A stretch of DNA of 64,000 nucleotides from Burkholderia sp. HI2500 (GTDB lineage: Bacteria > Pseudomonadota > Gammaproteobacteria > Burkholderiales > Burkholderiaceae), in NCBI RefSeq assembly GCF_002223055.1, contig NZ_NKFL01000006.1, positions 992,001-1,056,000 of the forward strand. Reading direction: 5' to 3'. Every line of letters begins with the position of its first letter. The stretch's first letter is position 1. Positions 36,975-46,128 of the stretch are shown piece by piece. Below the pieces are notes generated by a model that was not told where the DNA came from, made no database searches, and saw only the letters and a program-made list of their open reading frames with translations. The position numbers and the translations under genes were made by a program.

Positions 36975-37406
36975 TCAGCGCTCCGCCGGAAACCGCTCCT
37001 GCAACGCATGCAGCCAGCGCGCGACGACATCGAGTTCGTCGTCGGAAAACCCGTCGCACAGCTTGCCGTTGAGTTCGCGCAGCAGCACGCGCGCACGCTT
37101 GAGCGCGGCGTGGCCTGCGTCGGTCAGGTACAGGCGCGTCGCGCGGCCGTCGTCCGAATCGGCGTGACGCGTAATGAGGCCGGCTTTCGCCATCCGATCG
37201 GCGAGCCCCGTCATCGCCGACGGCGCGAGCTGCAGCGCGGCGCCGACTTCACCGATCAGCGCGCCATCCTGTCTCGCGAGACAGAACAGCGCGCCGGCCT
37301 GCGCGGCGCTCGCGCGCGTCTCGGTCTCCGCCTTGCGGTCGATCCAGCGCTGCACGCGCCGCTGGCCGATGTTCAACATGAAAAACAGTCGTCGGTCTTC
37401 GCTCAA
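36975..37406 (-). CDS. MarR-family transcriptional regulator
   Basis: The predicted protein has 143 residues and is a winged-helix MarR regulator: 'QAGALFCLARQDGALIGEVGAALQLAPSAMTGLADRMAKAGLITRHADSDDGRATRLYLTDAG' spans the recognition helix and wing. The start is taken as a TTG at 37406 whose TTGA overlaps the hydrolase stop codon, giving the typical N-terminus 'MSEDRRLFFMLN'. An ATG nine codons later (37379) has no ribosome binding site. Translational coupling with the hydrolase and the twin palindromes upstream of the operon suggest autorepression relieved by a substrate-like ligand. Confidence 0.86.
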   Translation of the reverse strand: MSEDRRLFFMLNIGQRRVQRWIDRKAETETRASAAQAGALFCLARQDGALIGEVGAALQLAPSAMTGLADRMAKAGLITRHADSDDGRATRLYLTDAGHAALKRARVLLRELNGKLCDGFSDDELDVVARWLHALQERFPAER

Positions 37407-38320
37407 GCTGGGTTCCCGGCTGCAATGGAAAGGGAGGGGCGGCCCGCGGTTCGCGGCGAGTCGAGCGCCTGCGCGAGCCAGTCGGCCACGTCGGGCCACA
37501 GCACGGTGCCGGGGCGGCTGCGGAAGAAGCCCATGTGCCCGACCGGGCCGCTGCCCGCCGCGTGCGGATCGATCTGGCGGCGTTCGACCGCCGCGCGGGT
37601 CAGATAGCTTACCAGCAGCCCGATCGCCGGCGGGTTCGCCCATGGGTCGTCGTCGAAGCCGAGCGCGAGGATCGGCAACTGCTGTTTCGCGTAACGCTCG
37701 GCCGCGCCGAGTGTCGGATCGTCGAAGAAATAGTGCGGCAGCGTGGTCCAGCGGCTCCATTCGCGGAACACGCCGGCCGGCATGTCCTCGCCGAGCCCGA
37801 GCCGCTTGCCGGGCACGTAGCCGAGCAGCGCCGACATCAGCGGGCCGAGCACGCGCAGGATCAGCCGCACCTTCAGGCGTTCGGCCGCCTGCGTGATCAG
37901 CCGCGTGCTGCCCGCATGCGCGGCGACCAGCACGGCCGCACGCAGGTGCGGCGTCGCGGCGGACAGCCCGATCGCGTGCCCGCCGACGCTATGGCCGACC
38001 GCCAGCAGCGGCAATTCTTCGTACGCCTGCCGCGCCCACGCGGTCGCGGCGCCCACGTCGAGTTCCATCCAGTCGCGCATGCGGGCCTTCAACGCACCCA
38101 GGCGCGCGGGGCGAGACGCGCCGATGCCGCGATAGTTGTAGGTGAGCGCCGCGAAGCCGCGTTCGGTCAGGAAGCGCGCGAAGCCCGCATACAGCCGCTC
38201 CGGCACGGCCGTTGCCGGATGGATCAGCACCAGCGCGCGCGGCGGCGCGTCCGGCGACCACAGCGTGCCGTGCAGCGCGTAGCCGTCGGCGGCGGAAAAC
38301 TCGATGGGCTCGGAGGTCAT
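37403..38320 (-). CDS. Alpha/beta hydrolase
   Basis: This is a 305-residue serine hydrolase. The nucleophile motif is GHSVGG (residues 109-114), the oxyanion region is near 'LIHPATAVPERLYAGFARFL', and the C-terminal 'GPVGHMGFFR' supplies the catalytic His. It belongs to the YbaC/'hydrolase-4' group whose members act on esters. There is no signal peptide. It is the first gene of a two-gene operon with marR, with overlapping stop and start, and the operator pair lies 23-70 bp upstream of its ATG. Induction by its own ester substrate is a reasonable model. Confidence 0.86.
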   Translation of the reverse strand: MTSEPIEFSAADGYALHGTLWSPDAPPRALVLIHPATAVPERLYAGFARFLTERGFAALTYNYRGIGASRPARLGALKARMRDWMELDVGAATAWARQAYEELPLLAVGHSVGGHAIGLSAATPHLRAAVLVAAHAGSTRLITQAAERLKVRLILRVLGPLMSALLGYVPGKRLGLGEDMPAGVFREWSRWTTLPHYFFDDPTLGAAERYAKQQLPILALGFDDDPWANPPAIGLLVSYLTRAAVERRQIDPHAAGSGPVGHMGFFRSRPGTVLWPDVADWLAQALDSPRTAGRPSLSIAAGNPA

Positions 38321-38342
38321 GGCTGTCCTCGTTACGGGTAGT

Positions 38343-38360
38343 TATTTCGTATGCGAAATA
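38343..38360. promoter_or_regulatory. Palindromic MarR operator 1
   Basis: TATTTCGTATGCGAAATA has perfect 7-bp arms around a 4-bp centre. It lies 23 bp upstream of the hydrolase start codon. An almost identical palindrome lies 30 bp further upstream. Confidence 0.75.
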
Positions 38361-38372
38361 TAGTTCGTGATT

Positions 38373-38390
38373 TATTTCGCGAGCGAAATA
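38373..38390. promoter_or_regulatory. Palindromic MarR operator 2
   Basis: TATTTCGCGAGCGAAATA has perfect 8-bp arms. It is spaced exactly 30 bp from operator 1, about three helical turns, so two regulator dimers would bind on the same DNA face. Confidence 0.75.
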
Positions 38391-38620
38391 TCTGTCGAGG
38401 ATTCATTCGAACCGGGTTCCCCTGAGCGCGACCGGCGGCATCCGACGACGCTTGCCATGTCATAAAACATTTGCATCTTTGCATAGAAGAATATTGCGTT
38501 TGTTTCATGATGAAGATCGACGTATCTTCAGCGGTTCCATCCGTTCCGCCGACCACCGTGCACGGCGGACCACGGGCGCCGCTCTCGCGCGGCCGCCCGC
38601 CAACCCTCCGGGAGATCACG

Positions 38621-39586
38621 TTGTTGAGTCGAATCGTCACGGCACTCTTGCTGGCGCTGGCCGCGCAGCCGGGCATGGCCAAGGACACCGTCACGCTGCG
38701 CGTCGGTGAACAGAACTACTTCAACATCCAGGCGTCGATGGAGGCGTCCGGCGTGCTGAAGGACCTGCCTTACACGATCGAGTGGAAGCATTTCCAGGCC
38801 GCGGCGCCCGTCGCCGAATCGCTGAACGGCAATGCGATCGACGTCGGCTTTCTCGGCGATTCCGCGCTGCTCACGCTGGCCGCGCGCGGCGCGCCGGTGA
38901 AGGTGGTCGCCGTGTCGCGGCAGAGCCTCGACGGCGTCGCGATTCTCGTGCCGAAGAATTCGCCGGTGCGCACCGTGGCCGACCTGCAGGGCAAGACCAT
39001 CGCCGTATGGCGCGGCGCGTGGAGCCAGCAGCTCGTGCTGCGCGCGCTCGAACACGCGGGCTTGCGCGCCGATTCGGTCAAGTACGCGTACCTGATGCCG
39101 ATCGATGCGACCAACGCGCTCGCGAACGGCTCGGTCGACGCCGTGTCGCTGTGGGAGCCGTTCGTCAGCACGCTCGCGTTGCGGCAGGGCGCACGGCCCG
39201 TGACGACCGCGCAGGGGCTGATGCCGGCGCTGAGCTTCGTCGCCGCGAACGAGCAGGCTGCCTCGGGCAAGCGCGCCGAGATCACCGATTTCCTGCGGCG
39301 CGTCGTCGCCGCGCGCCAGTGGGTCGACAACCATCCGCGCGAGTACGCGGATCTGTGGGCGAAGCGCGCGAAGCTCGAACCCGATGTCGCGTACCGCTGG
39401 CTCAACAACGCGAAGCAGCGCGTCGGCCCGGTCGACGAGACGGCCGCGAAGGACGCGCAGAACACGGCCGACTTCCTGTACAAGGCCGGCGTGATTCCGG
39501 CCGCGTACGACACGTCGAAGCTGCTGGACCGCTCGTATGCGGGCGCGTTCGCGGCGCCGGCGCAGAAGACGGCCGCCGCGCAGTAA
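38621..39586 (+). CDS. ABC transporter substrate-binding protein for aliphatic sulfonates (SsuA-like)
   Basis: The predicted protein has 321 residues and starts at a TTG (38621) preceded by GGGAG six bases away. From there a signal peptide ('MLSRIVTALLLALAAQPGMA') runs straight into the mature sequence, which settles the start. The fold is the NMT1/SsuA type, with 'VGEQNYFNIQASMEASGVLKDLPYTIEW' as the N-terminal ligand lobe and 'VDAVSLWEPFVSTLALRQGA' in the hinge region. It captures an organosulfur compound in the periplasm. It is followed 52 bp later by an SsuD-like monooxygenase, but no permease or ATPase is adjacent. Two TTTGCAT direct repeats (38470-38476 and 38478-38484) lie upstream in AT-rich DNA. 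Confidence 0.85.
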   Translation: MLSRIVTALLLALAAQPGMAKDTVTLRVGEQNYFNIQASMEASGVLKDLPYTIEWKHFQAAAPVAESLNGNAIDVGFLGDSALLTLAARGAPVKVVAVSRQSLDGVAILVPKNSPVRTVADLQGKTIAVWRGAWSQQLVLRALEHAGLRADSVKYAYLMPIDATNALANGSVDAVSLWEPFVSTLALRQGARPVTTAQGLMPALSFVAANEQAASGKRAEITDFLRRVVAARQWVDNHPREYADLWAKRAKLEPDVAYRWLNNAKQRVGPVDETAAKDAQNTADFLYKAGVIPAAYDTSKLLDRSYAGAFAAPAQKTAAAQ

Positions 39587-39638
39587 GCGGGCCATCCCGT
39601 CCACGATTTCCAATCGAGCACCCCAAGGACATCCCGAC

Positions 39639-40733
39639 ATGCCAGTCGACATCATCGGCATGATCACCGCGACACCGGGCGCGGAGGTCGACGTACCGGG
39701 CGGCGCGGCCGTCCAGCCCGACTACGTGCGCCGCTTCGCGCAGGCGCACGAGGCCGCCGGCTTCGACCAGATCCTGGTCGGCCATTTCAGCAACGCGGCG
39801 GACGGCTTCATCGTCGCGTCGTTCGCGGCTGCCGCGACCGAGCGCATCCGCATCCTGCTCGCGCACCGGCCGGGCGTGATCATGCCGTCGGCCGCCGCGC
39901 GGCAGATCGCGACGCTCGACGTGTTCAGCGGCGGCCGGCTGGCGCTGAACGTCGTGTCGGGCGGCGACGATGCCGACCTGCAGCGCGACGGCGATTTCGT
40001 GCCGCACGATGCGCGCTACCGACGCACCGGCGAATATCTCGACGTGCTGAAACGGATCTGGCAGGCCGACGCGCCGGTCGACCATGACGGTGCGTTCTAC
40101 CGGCTGCGCGGTGCGTCGCCGCTCGTGAAGGGCGCGCAGCGGCCGCACGTGCCGATCTATTTCGGCGGGTCGTCGCCGGCTGCGCTGGCGGTCGCGGGCG
40201 AGCATGCCGATGTCTACATGACATGGGGTGAGCCGCTCGCGTCGGTGCGCGAGCAGATCGCACGCGTGCGCGAAGCCGCCGCGCCGTTCGGGCGTGCGCC
40301 GCGCATCAGCGTGTCGTTCCGGCCGATCGTGGCCGACACCGAGGCGGCCGCATGGGAGAAGGCCGAGGCGATCCGCGAACGCGTGCGCGCGGCGCGGCTC
40401 GCGAACGGCCAGCCGATCGCCGGCCATGCGCCCCAGAATGCCGGTTCGCAACGGCTGATGGCGGCGGCCGCGCAGGGCGACGTGCTCGACGAGCGGCTGT
40501 GGATGGGTGTCGCCAACCTGACCGGCGCACGCTGGAATTCGACCGCGCTGGTCGGCACGCCCGAACAGGTCGCGCGGGCGCTCGGCGCGTATTACCGGCT
40601 CGGCGTGTCGACGTTCCTGATTCGCGGGTTCGATCCGCTGGACGACGCGCTCGATTACGGGCGCGAGCTGATTCCGGCGATTCATGCGCAGGTCGCGGAA
40701 CTCGACCGGTATCACGCGGCGGTGACGGCGTAG
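39639..40733 (+). CDS. FMNH2-dependent alkanesulfonate-monooxygenase-like enzyme (SsuD family)
   Basis: This is a 364-residue luciferase-like (LLM) monooxygenase of the SsuD group, which cleaves C-S bonds of alkanesulfonates to aldehyde and sulfite using reduced flavin and O2. Diagnostic segments are 'RIRILLAHRPGVIMPSAAARQIATLDVFSGGRLALNVVSGG' and 'RYRRTGEYLDVLKRIW', with 'PIYFGGSSPAALAVAGEHADVYMTWGEPL'. It lies 52 bp after the sulfonate-binding protein gene and should form an operon with it. The flavin reductase partner (ssuE) is not adjacent. The gene ends at a hairpin facing the convergent sulfur operon. Confidence 0.9.
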   Translation: MPVDIIGMITATPGAEVDVPGGAAVQPDYVRRFAQAHEAAGFDQILVGHFSNAADGFIVASFAAAATERIRILLAHRPGVIMPSAAARQIATLDVFSGGRLALNVVSGGDDADLQRDGDFVPHDARYRRTGEYLDVLKRIWQADAPVDHDGAFYRLRGASPLVKGAQRPHVPIYFGGSSPAALAVAGEHADVYMTWGEPLASVREQIARVREAAAPFGRAPRISVSFRPIVADTEAAAWEKAEAIRERVRAARLANGQPIAGHAPQNAGSQRLMAAAAQGDVLDERLWMGVANLTGARWNSTALVGTPEQVARALGAYYRLGVSTFLIRGFDPLDDALDYGRELIPAIHAQVAELDRYHAAVTA

Positions 40734-40763
40734 GCTTCTACAGCCAGCGATGTTGCTTCGACG

Positions 40764-40799
40764 CGCCCCGGCATTGCCATCGTGCAATGTGCCGGGGCG
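40764..40799. terminator. Hairpin between convergent sulfur-compound genes
   Basis: A CGCCCCGGCA / TGCCGGGGCG 10-bp stem with a partly paired inner loop lies between the stops of the SsuD-like gene and the interrupted binding-protein gene. No T-run follows, so termination efficiency is uncertain. Confidence 0.5.
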
Positions 40800-40831
40800 A
40801 TGTCATGTCGGGCATCGCCCCATCGACGCCG

Positions 40832-41767
40832 TCAAAACGACGGCAGCCCCGGCGGATTGGTCTCCGCACGCGCAATCGCCTCACTCTGCAAACCCCAGCG
40901 CGCGAGCGCCTGCCCGTAGCGGCCGCTGCCGATCAGCGCGTTCGTCGCAAGCGTCAGCGCGGGTGCGAGCCCGCTGCCGCGCCGCGTCGCGATCGCCACG
41001 TCGGCGTTGGCCGGCCAGCCCGCATTGACGACGCCGACGCGGCGGATCTTGCCGGTGCGCGCGGCCTCTTACGCGAGCGACGCGTTCGGGTTCAGCTCCG
41101 CATCGGCGCGACCCGACAGCAGCGCGACGCGCGACGCCGCATCGTCGTCGAAATAGAGCAGCTCGGCCGGTTTCAGCCCCTGCGCCACGTTGCGCTTGTT
41201 CCACTCGAGCAGGATGCGCTCCTGGCTCGTCCCCGCGCCGGTGATGATGCGCAGGCCGGCGATGTCCTTCGGCTCGGCGAGCTTCGCGATCGGGCTGCCG
41301 GTACGCACGTAGAAGCCGTGCAACCCGAGCCGGTAGGTCGTGAAATCGTATTTCTCCTTGCGCTTCTCGGTCACGCCGACGTTCGAGATCACCGCGTCGT
41401 ACTTGCCGGACGTCAGCCCGAGCGGCCAGTCGGCCCACGCGATCGGCAGCAGCACGAGCGTGCGGCCGAGCGCGTCGGCGACGAGCTGCGCATAGTCGGG
41501 GTCGGCGCCGACCACGGTGCGCGCGTCGGTCGCGTAGGTCGACACGGGCGGCGCGTGCGGTGAAATCGCGACCGTGAACGCGCCGTCGCGTACCCAGCGG
41601 TAGCCGGCTGCCGCACGGATCGCCGCGTCGTCGGGTTGCGCGCGCGGGCGGCCGGCCTGGCGCGGATCGAGATCCGCGGTCGCGGCGGCTGCCTGCACCG
41701 CGTGCCATGGAAGGCTGCCCGCTGCCGCGACCAGCGCCGCGGTCATGAACTGGCGTCGGTCGGTCAT
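40832..41767 (-). pseudogene. Amino-acid/organosulfur ABC transporter substrate-binding protein interrupted by an in-frame stop
   Basis: Read through, this is a 311-codon family-3 solute-binding protein closely resembling the intact paralogue at 46129-47076. After codon 232 an in-frame TAA (41069-41071) stops translation in '...NPNASLA*'. The same frame then continues cleanly for 78 codons ('EAARTGKIRRVGVVNAGW...') to the proper end 'NPPGLPSF'. The paralogue has Tyr at the stop position ('SVLAYQSAQQGK'), so a single TAC/TAT to TAA change explains it. The truncated product would lack part of the second lobe and probably cannot bind ligand. It is the last gene of the minus-strand operon, 34 bp after the transporter fusion. 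Sequencing error, recent inactivation or a readthrough product are all possible. Confidence 0.85.
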
Positions 41768-41801
41768 CGTGCGGCACCTCGCAGGTCGTGAGCGGTGCGC
41801 A

Positions 41802-43592
41802 TCACAGCACCCGCGACAGGAACGCGCGCGTGCGCGGATGCGACGGCGCGTCGAGCACGACGGCCGGCGGCCCGGCTTCGACGATGCGCCCGCGCTCCAT
41901 GAACAGCACGTTGTCCGCGACTTCGCGCGCGAAGCCGATCTCGTGCGTGACGATCACGAGCGTCGTGCCCGAACGCGCGAGTTCCTTGATCACGTCGAGC
42001 ACCTCGTTGACGAGCTCGGGATCGAGCGCCGACGTCGGTTCGTCGAACAGCAGCACCTTCGGGCGCAGCGCGAGCGCCCGCGCGATCGCGACGCGCTGCT
42101 GCTGGCCGCCGGACAACTGGCGCGGGTACGCATCGGCCTTGTCCGCGAGGCCGACGCGCGCGAGCAGCGTGCGGGCGATGCGTTCGGCGGCGTCGCGCGT
42201 GATGCCGCCGACGACGACCGGCGCTTCGACCAGGTTCTCGAGCACGGTCAGGTGCGGGAACAGGTTGAAGTTCTGGAACACCATCCCGACGGCCGTGCGC
42301 CGCGTCAGCACGTCGCGCTCCTTCAGTTCGTAGAGCACGTCGCCGTCGCGGCGATAGCCGATCAGTTCGCCGTCGATGTCGATGAAGCCGTCGTCGACGC
42401 GTTCGAGATGGTTGATCGTGCGCAGCAGCGTCGACTTGCCCGAGCCCGACGGCCCGACGATCGCGGTCACGCTGCCGCGCGGCGCGACGAACGACACGTT
42501 GTCGAGCACGCGCTGCATGCCGAACTGCTTCGACACGCCATGCACGGCCACTTCGCCGCCGGCGCGCGGTGCGACGGCGGTCGCCGCGTCGCTATCGCCG
42601 TGAGCCTGCGCGACCGATGCCGCGTGACGGGACGTGACACGCCGCCACAGTGCGCCGAGGCGCGCGAGCGCGAACGTGATGACGGACGGCGGCGGGTTGC
42701 GCAGCGCCCCGCGCGCATAGTGCCGCTCGACCTGCACCTGGATGGCCGACAGCACGGTCAGGATGATCAGGTACCAGACGGTGGCGACCATCAGCAGCGG
42801 AATCACTTCGAGATTGCGGCGATAGATCACCTGCACCGTATAGAACAGCTCGGGCATCGCGAGCACGTAGACCATCGACGTGCCTTTCGCGAGCATGATC
42901 AGGTCGTTGAACGCGGTCGGCAGGATCGCACGCATCGCCTGCGGCAGCACGATCCGCGTGGTCTGGCGGCCGCGCGGCAGCCCGAGCGCGGCGGCCGCCT
43001 CGAGCTGGCCCTGGTCGACCGCGAGAATGCCGCCGCGAATCACCTCCGCGGAAAACGCCGCGTGGTGCAGCGTGAGGCCGAGCACGGCCGCGAGGAACGG
43101 GCTGATCAGGTCGGTCGTCGGCGTGTCGAACCAGACGATGTCGGTGAACGGCACGCCGAGCCGCACATGCTCGTACAGGTAGCCGAGGTTGTTTAGGATC
43201 AGCAGCAGCACGATCAGCGGAATCGAGCGGAACAGCCACACGAAGGTCCACGCGCTCGCCGACAGCAGCCGCGAACGCGACAGCCGGGCCAGCGCGACGA
43301 ACGCGCCGAGCACGAGGCCGAACACCGCGCCGAGCAGCGTCAGCACCAGCGTGCGCGCGAGCCCCGACAGCACGGGCGGCGACAGGAACCATTCGGCGAA
43401 CACCGGCCAGCCCCATTGCGGGTTGCCGAGAATCGAATGCAGGACGATCGCGATCAGCGCGACGGCGAGCACGGTGCCGGCCGTGCGCGACCGGTGGCGC
43501 GCGGGCACGATCCGGAAACGCGTGCCGGCGTCGCGCGCGCCGGGGGAAGAGAGCGGCGGCAGCGCGCCGCCGAGGTGGGTCGTGTCGCTCAT
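41802..43592 (-). CDS. ABC transporter permease-ATPase fusion for amino-acid-like or organosulfur substrates
   Basis: This is a 596-residue fusion. Residues ~36-300 are a polar-amino-acid type permease with about five membrane segments and the EAA coupling loop (198-230). A 45-residue linker follows, and residues ~348-596 are an ABC ATPase with Walker A GPSGSGKST (380-388), the signature LSGGQQQRVAIARAL and Walker B LLFDEPTSALDPE. Permease and ATPase are separate proteins in most relatives. A homodimer would give a complete 2+2 importer with one gene. It is served by the two adjacent binding proteins (one interrupted). It is equivalent to the TcyLMN or YxeNO components of Bacillus S-substituted-cysteine uptake operons. 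Confidence 0.92.
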   Translation of the reverse strand: MSDTTHLGGALPPLSSPGARDAGTRFRIVPARHRSRTAGTVLAVALIAIVLHSILGNPQWGWPVFAEWFLSPPVLSGLARTLVLTLLGAVFGLVLGAFVALARLSRSRLLSASAWTFVWLFRSIPLIVLLLILNNLGYLYEHVRLGVPFTDIVWFDTPTTDLISPFLAAVLGLTLHHAAFSAEVIRGGILAVDQGQLEAAAALGLPRGRQTTRIVLPQAMRAILPTAFNDLIMLAKGTSMVYVLAMPELFYTVQVIYRRNLEVIPLLMVATVWYLIILTVLSAIQVQVERHYARGALRNPPPSVITFALARLGALWRRVTSRHAASVAQAHGDSDAATAVAPRAGGEVAVHGVSKQFGMQRVLDNVSFVAPRGSVTAIVGPSGSGKSTLLRTINHLERVDDGFIDIDGELIGYRRDGDVLYELKERDVLTRRTAVGMVFQNFNLFPHLTVLENLVEAPVVVGGITRDAAERIARTLLARVGLADKADAYPRQLSGGQQQRVAIARALALRPKVLLFDEPTSALDPELVNEVLDVIKELARSGTTLVIVTHEIGFAREVADNVLFMERGRIVEAGPPAVVLDAPSHPRTRAFLSRVL

Positions 43593-43655
43593 GTCGTGGA
43601 AATCCTCGAATCGGTCGGGCGGGCGCGCCGCGCACGGGCGGCGCGGCGGCGGGTG

Positions 43656-45008
43656 TCAGGCGTGCGCTTCGGCCGCCGTTTCGTGCGGCGCGCCGGGCGC
43701 CGCGTGGCGGCTGGCCTTGCGCGGCAGCCCGAGGTGGTCGCGCAGCGTCGCACCGGGCAGGTCGCGGCTGTAGCGCCCGCGTGCCTCGAGCACCGGAATC
43801 ACGAGTTCGACGAAATCCTCGACGCCCTGCGCCTGCACCGCGAAGCCGAGGATGAAGCCGTCGCCGGCACCGGCGTCGTGCCAGCGGATCAACTCGTCGG
43901 CGACATGCTCGGCCGTGCCGATGAAGTTCGGGCGCGGCGTGGCGACCGCCAGCGCCGTCTCGCGCAGCGACAGGCCTTTCTGTTTCGCGTCGGCCTTGAT
44001 CCGGTCGGTGGTCGAGCGGAAGCTGTTGCGGCCGAGCTCGCCGAGTTCCGGGAACGGCGCATCGAGCGCGTACTGCGTGAAATCGTGGTGATCGAAATAG
44101 CGGCCGAGATACGCGAGCGCCTCGTCGATCGTCAGCAGGTTGCGGATCGCCTGGTATTTGTCCTCGGCCTCGGCCGCCGTGCGGCCGACGATCGGCCCGA
44201 TGCCGGGGAAGATCTTCACGTCGCTGCCTTGCCGGCCGTGCTCGATCGCGCTCTGCTTCACGCGCCGCGTGAACGCGGCCGTTTCGTCGAGCGACGGCGA
44301 ATGCGTGAACACCGCATCCGCATACTTGCCCGCGAGGCCGATGCCGGTGTCCGACGAACCGGCCTGGAAGATCACCGGCTGCCCCTGCGGCGAGCGCTGG
44401 ATGTTGAGCGGGCCCGCGACCTGGAAGAAGCGGCCGTGGTGGTCGAGCGTGTGGAGCTTGTCGCGGTCGAAGAAGCGGCCCGTCGCGCGGTCACGCACGA
44501 AGGCGTCGTCGTCCCAGCTGTCCCACAGGCCCTGCACGACGTCGAGGTATTCGTCGGCGATCTCGTAGCGCAGTTCGTGATCGGGATGCGCCTTGCCGAA
44601 ATTCTTCGCGGTGCCTTCGAGCGGCGTCGTCACGACGTTCCAGCCCGCGCGCCCGCCGCTGATCGCATCGAGCGACGCGAGCTGGCGCGCGACCGTGAAC
44701 GGCTCGCTGTACGACGTCGAGATCGTGCCCGCGAGCCCGATCTTCTTCGTCGCGACCGCGAGCGCCGACAGCACGGTCAGCGGCTCGAAGCGGTTCAGGA
44801 AGTGCGGGATCGACTTCTCGTTGATGTACAGGCCGTCCGCGACGAACGCGAACGCGATGCCGGCGGCTTCCGCCTTGCGCGCGATGCCGATCGCGAAATC
44901 GAGGTTGATGCTCGCGTCCGGCGGGTTGCTCGGGTGCCGCCATGCATTCATGTGGCTGCCTGCGCCTTGCAGCATCAGGCCGAAGGGAATCGATCGTCGG
45001 GTCGTCAT
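43656..45008 (-). CDS. NtaA/SnaA/DszA-family FMN-dependent monooxygenase
   Basis: This is a 450-residue LLM monooxygenase of the NtaA/DszA type, opening with 'IPFGLMLQGAGSHMNAWRHP'. It has 'AGWNVVTTPLEGTAKNFGKAHPDHELRYEIADEYLDVVQGLWDSWDDDAFVRD' and 'SPQGQPVIFQAGSSDTGIGLAGKYADAVFT', which are signature stretches. Such enzymes use reduced flavin and O2 to cleave C-N or C-S bonds. Bacillus YtnJ and YxeK, of the same family, oxidise N-acetyl-S-substituted cysteines. It lies 8 bp downstream of the other LLM gene and 63 bp upstream of the transporter fusion. Confidence 0.9.
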   Translation of the reverse strand: MTTRRSIPFGLMLQGAGSHMNAWRHPSNPPDASINLDFAIGIARKAEAAGIAFAFVADGLYINEKSIPHFLNRFEPLTVLSALAVATKKIGLAGTISTSYSEPFTVARQLASLDAISGGRAGWNVVTTPLEGTAKNFGKAHPDHELRYEIADEYLDVVQGLWDSWDDDAFVRDRATGRFFDRDKLHTLDHHGRFFQVAGPLNIQRSPQGQPVIFQAGSSDTGIGLAGKYADAVFTHSPSLDETAAFTRRVKQSAIEHGRQGSDVKIFPGIGPIVGRTAAEAEDKYQAIRNLLTIDEALAYLGRYFDHHDFTQYALDAPFPELGELGRNSFRSTTDRIKADAKQKGLSLRETALAVATPRPNFIGTAEHVADELIRWHDAGAGDGFILGFAVQAQGVEDFVELVIPVLEARGRYSRDLPGATLRDHLGLPRKASRHAAPGAPHETAAEAHA

Positions 45009-45015
45009 GGGAGCG

Positions 45016-46065
45016 TCACATGTTCTGGTCAGGGGAGAGGGAGCGGTCGGCCGCGAGGGCCGCGTGCAACGGCGTGGCCGACAGCGCGCCGCCGAGCCAT
45101 TCGGCCGATGCGAGCCGCGCCGCGTAGTCGGTCACCGGCGAATCGATCACGAACGCATCGACGTCGAGCCGCCGGCTCAGCGCATCGAGCGCGCGGTGGA
45201 TGCGCTCGGGCGTATCGGCCAGCACCGTCGGGCGCAACTCGTCGATCCGGTAGTCGGACGCGCCGCTCTGCCGCGCGAATTCGGCGGCCGCCTGCGCGCT
45301 GGCGAGATTGAAGCTCTGGCCGCCCGCGAACTGCAGCTTGAAGATCTTCAGCGGCCCGATCAGCTGCTCGGCCGCGTCGCGCGTGGGCGCGGCCACCGCG
45401 TACAGCGCGACCAGCGGCCGGGTGCCGCCCGCGCTGCGGTACGCGTCCAGCGAGCGTTCGAGGTTCGCGTCGTCGCCGTTGAAATGCCCCGCGTAGCAGA
45501 AGCGCCAGCCATTGCGCGCGGCGAGCGCGCCGCTGTCCGGCGAGCCGCCGAGCAGGATGCGTTCGGGCGCCTGCGGCGGCACGGGCAGCGCGACGGCACC
45601 GGCGAGCGGGTGATCCTCGGCGACGCCCCAGCCGAGAAACGCGTCGAGCTCCGCAAGCTGGCCCGCGAAGTCCGGCTTGCGCGCCTTGTCGTGGAACCAC
45701 TGCAGCGCGCGCGTGGTCAGCGGCAACCCGCCGGGCGCCTTGCCGATGCCGAGATCGACGCGACCCGGCGCGAGCGCGGCCAGCACCTTGAAGGTCTCGG
45801 CGACCTTGAACGGGCTGTAGTGCTGCAGCATCACGCCGCCCGAGCCGACGCGGATGCGCGACGTGTGCGCGAGCAGGTGCGCGACGACGATCTCCGGAGC
45901 CGAGCTTGCAAAGGCCGGCGTGCCGTGATGTTCGGCGACCCAGAAGCGCTCGTAGCCGAGCTGTTCGGCGCGCTGCGCGAGCGTCGTGGTGAAGCGCAGC
46001 GCGTCGGCGGCGTTCGCGCCGTCGGCGATCGGACTCTTGTCCAGCAACGAAAGCGAATAAGACAT
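45016..46065 (-). CDS. MsnO8-type LLM flavin-dependent oxidoreductase
   Basis: This is a 349-residue luciferase-like monooxygenase. 'LSLLDKSPIADGANAADALRFTTTLAQRAEQLGYERFWVAEHHGTPAFASSAPEI' is the standard N-terminal barrel of the MsnO8/YtmO branch, and 'RIRVGSGGVMLQHYSPFKVAETFKVLAALAPGRVDLGIGKAPGG' follows. It needs reduced flavin from a separate reductase. In the Bacillus ytm operon the orthologous-type gene (ytmO) likewise accompanies an NtaA-type partner, a transporter and an acetyltransferase. It is 63 bp after the binding-protein gene and 7 bp before the NtaA-type gene. Confidence 0.88.
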   Translation of the reverse strand: MSYSLSLLDKSPIADGANAADALRFTTTLAQRAEQLGYERFWVAEHHGTPAFASSAPEIVVAHLLAHTSRIRVGSGGVMLQHYSPFKVAETFKVLAALAPGRVDLGIGKAPGGLPLTTRALQWFHDKARKPDFAGQLAELDAFLGWGVAEDHPLAGAVALPVPPQAPERILLGGSPDSGALAARNGWRFCYAGHFNGDDANLERSLDAYRSAGGTRPLVALYAVAAPTRDAAEQLIGPLKIFKLQFAGGQSFNLASAQAAAEFARQSGASDYRIDELRPTVLADTPERIHRALDALSRRLDVDAFVIDSPVTDYAARLASAEWLGGALSATPLHAALAADRSLSPDQNM

Positions 46066-46128
46066 GGTGGGCGGCGTTCCTGCGTGAGCGTGGCGTAAGC
46101 GTGAAGGGACGGTGAGCGTGCGCGGCGT

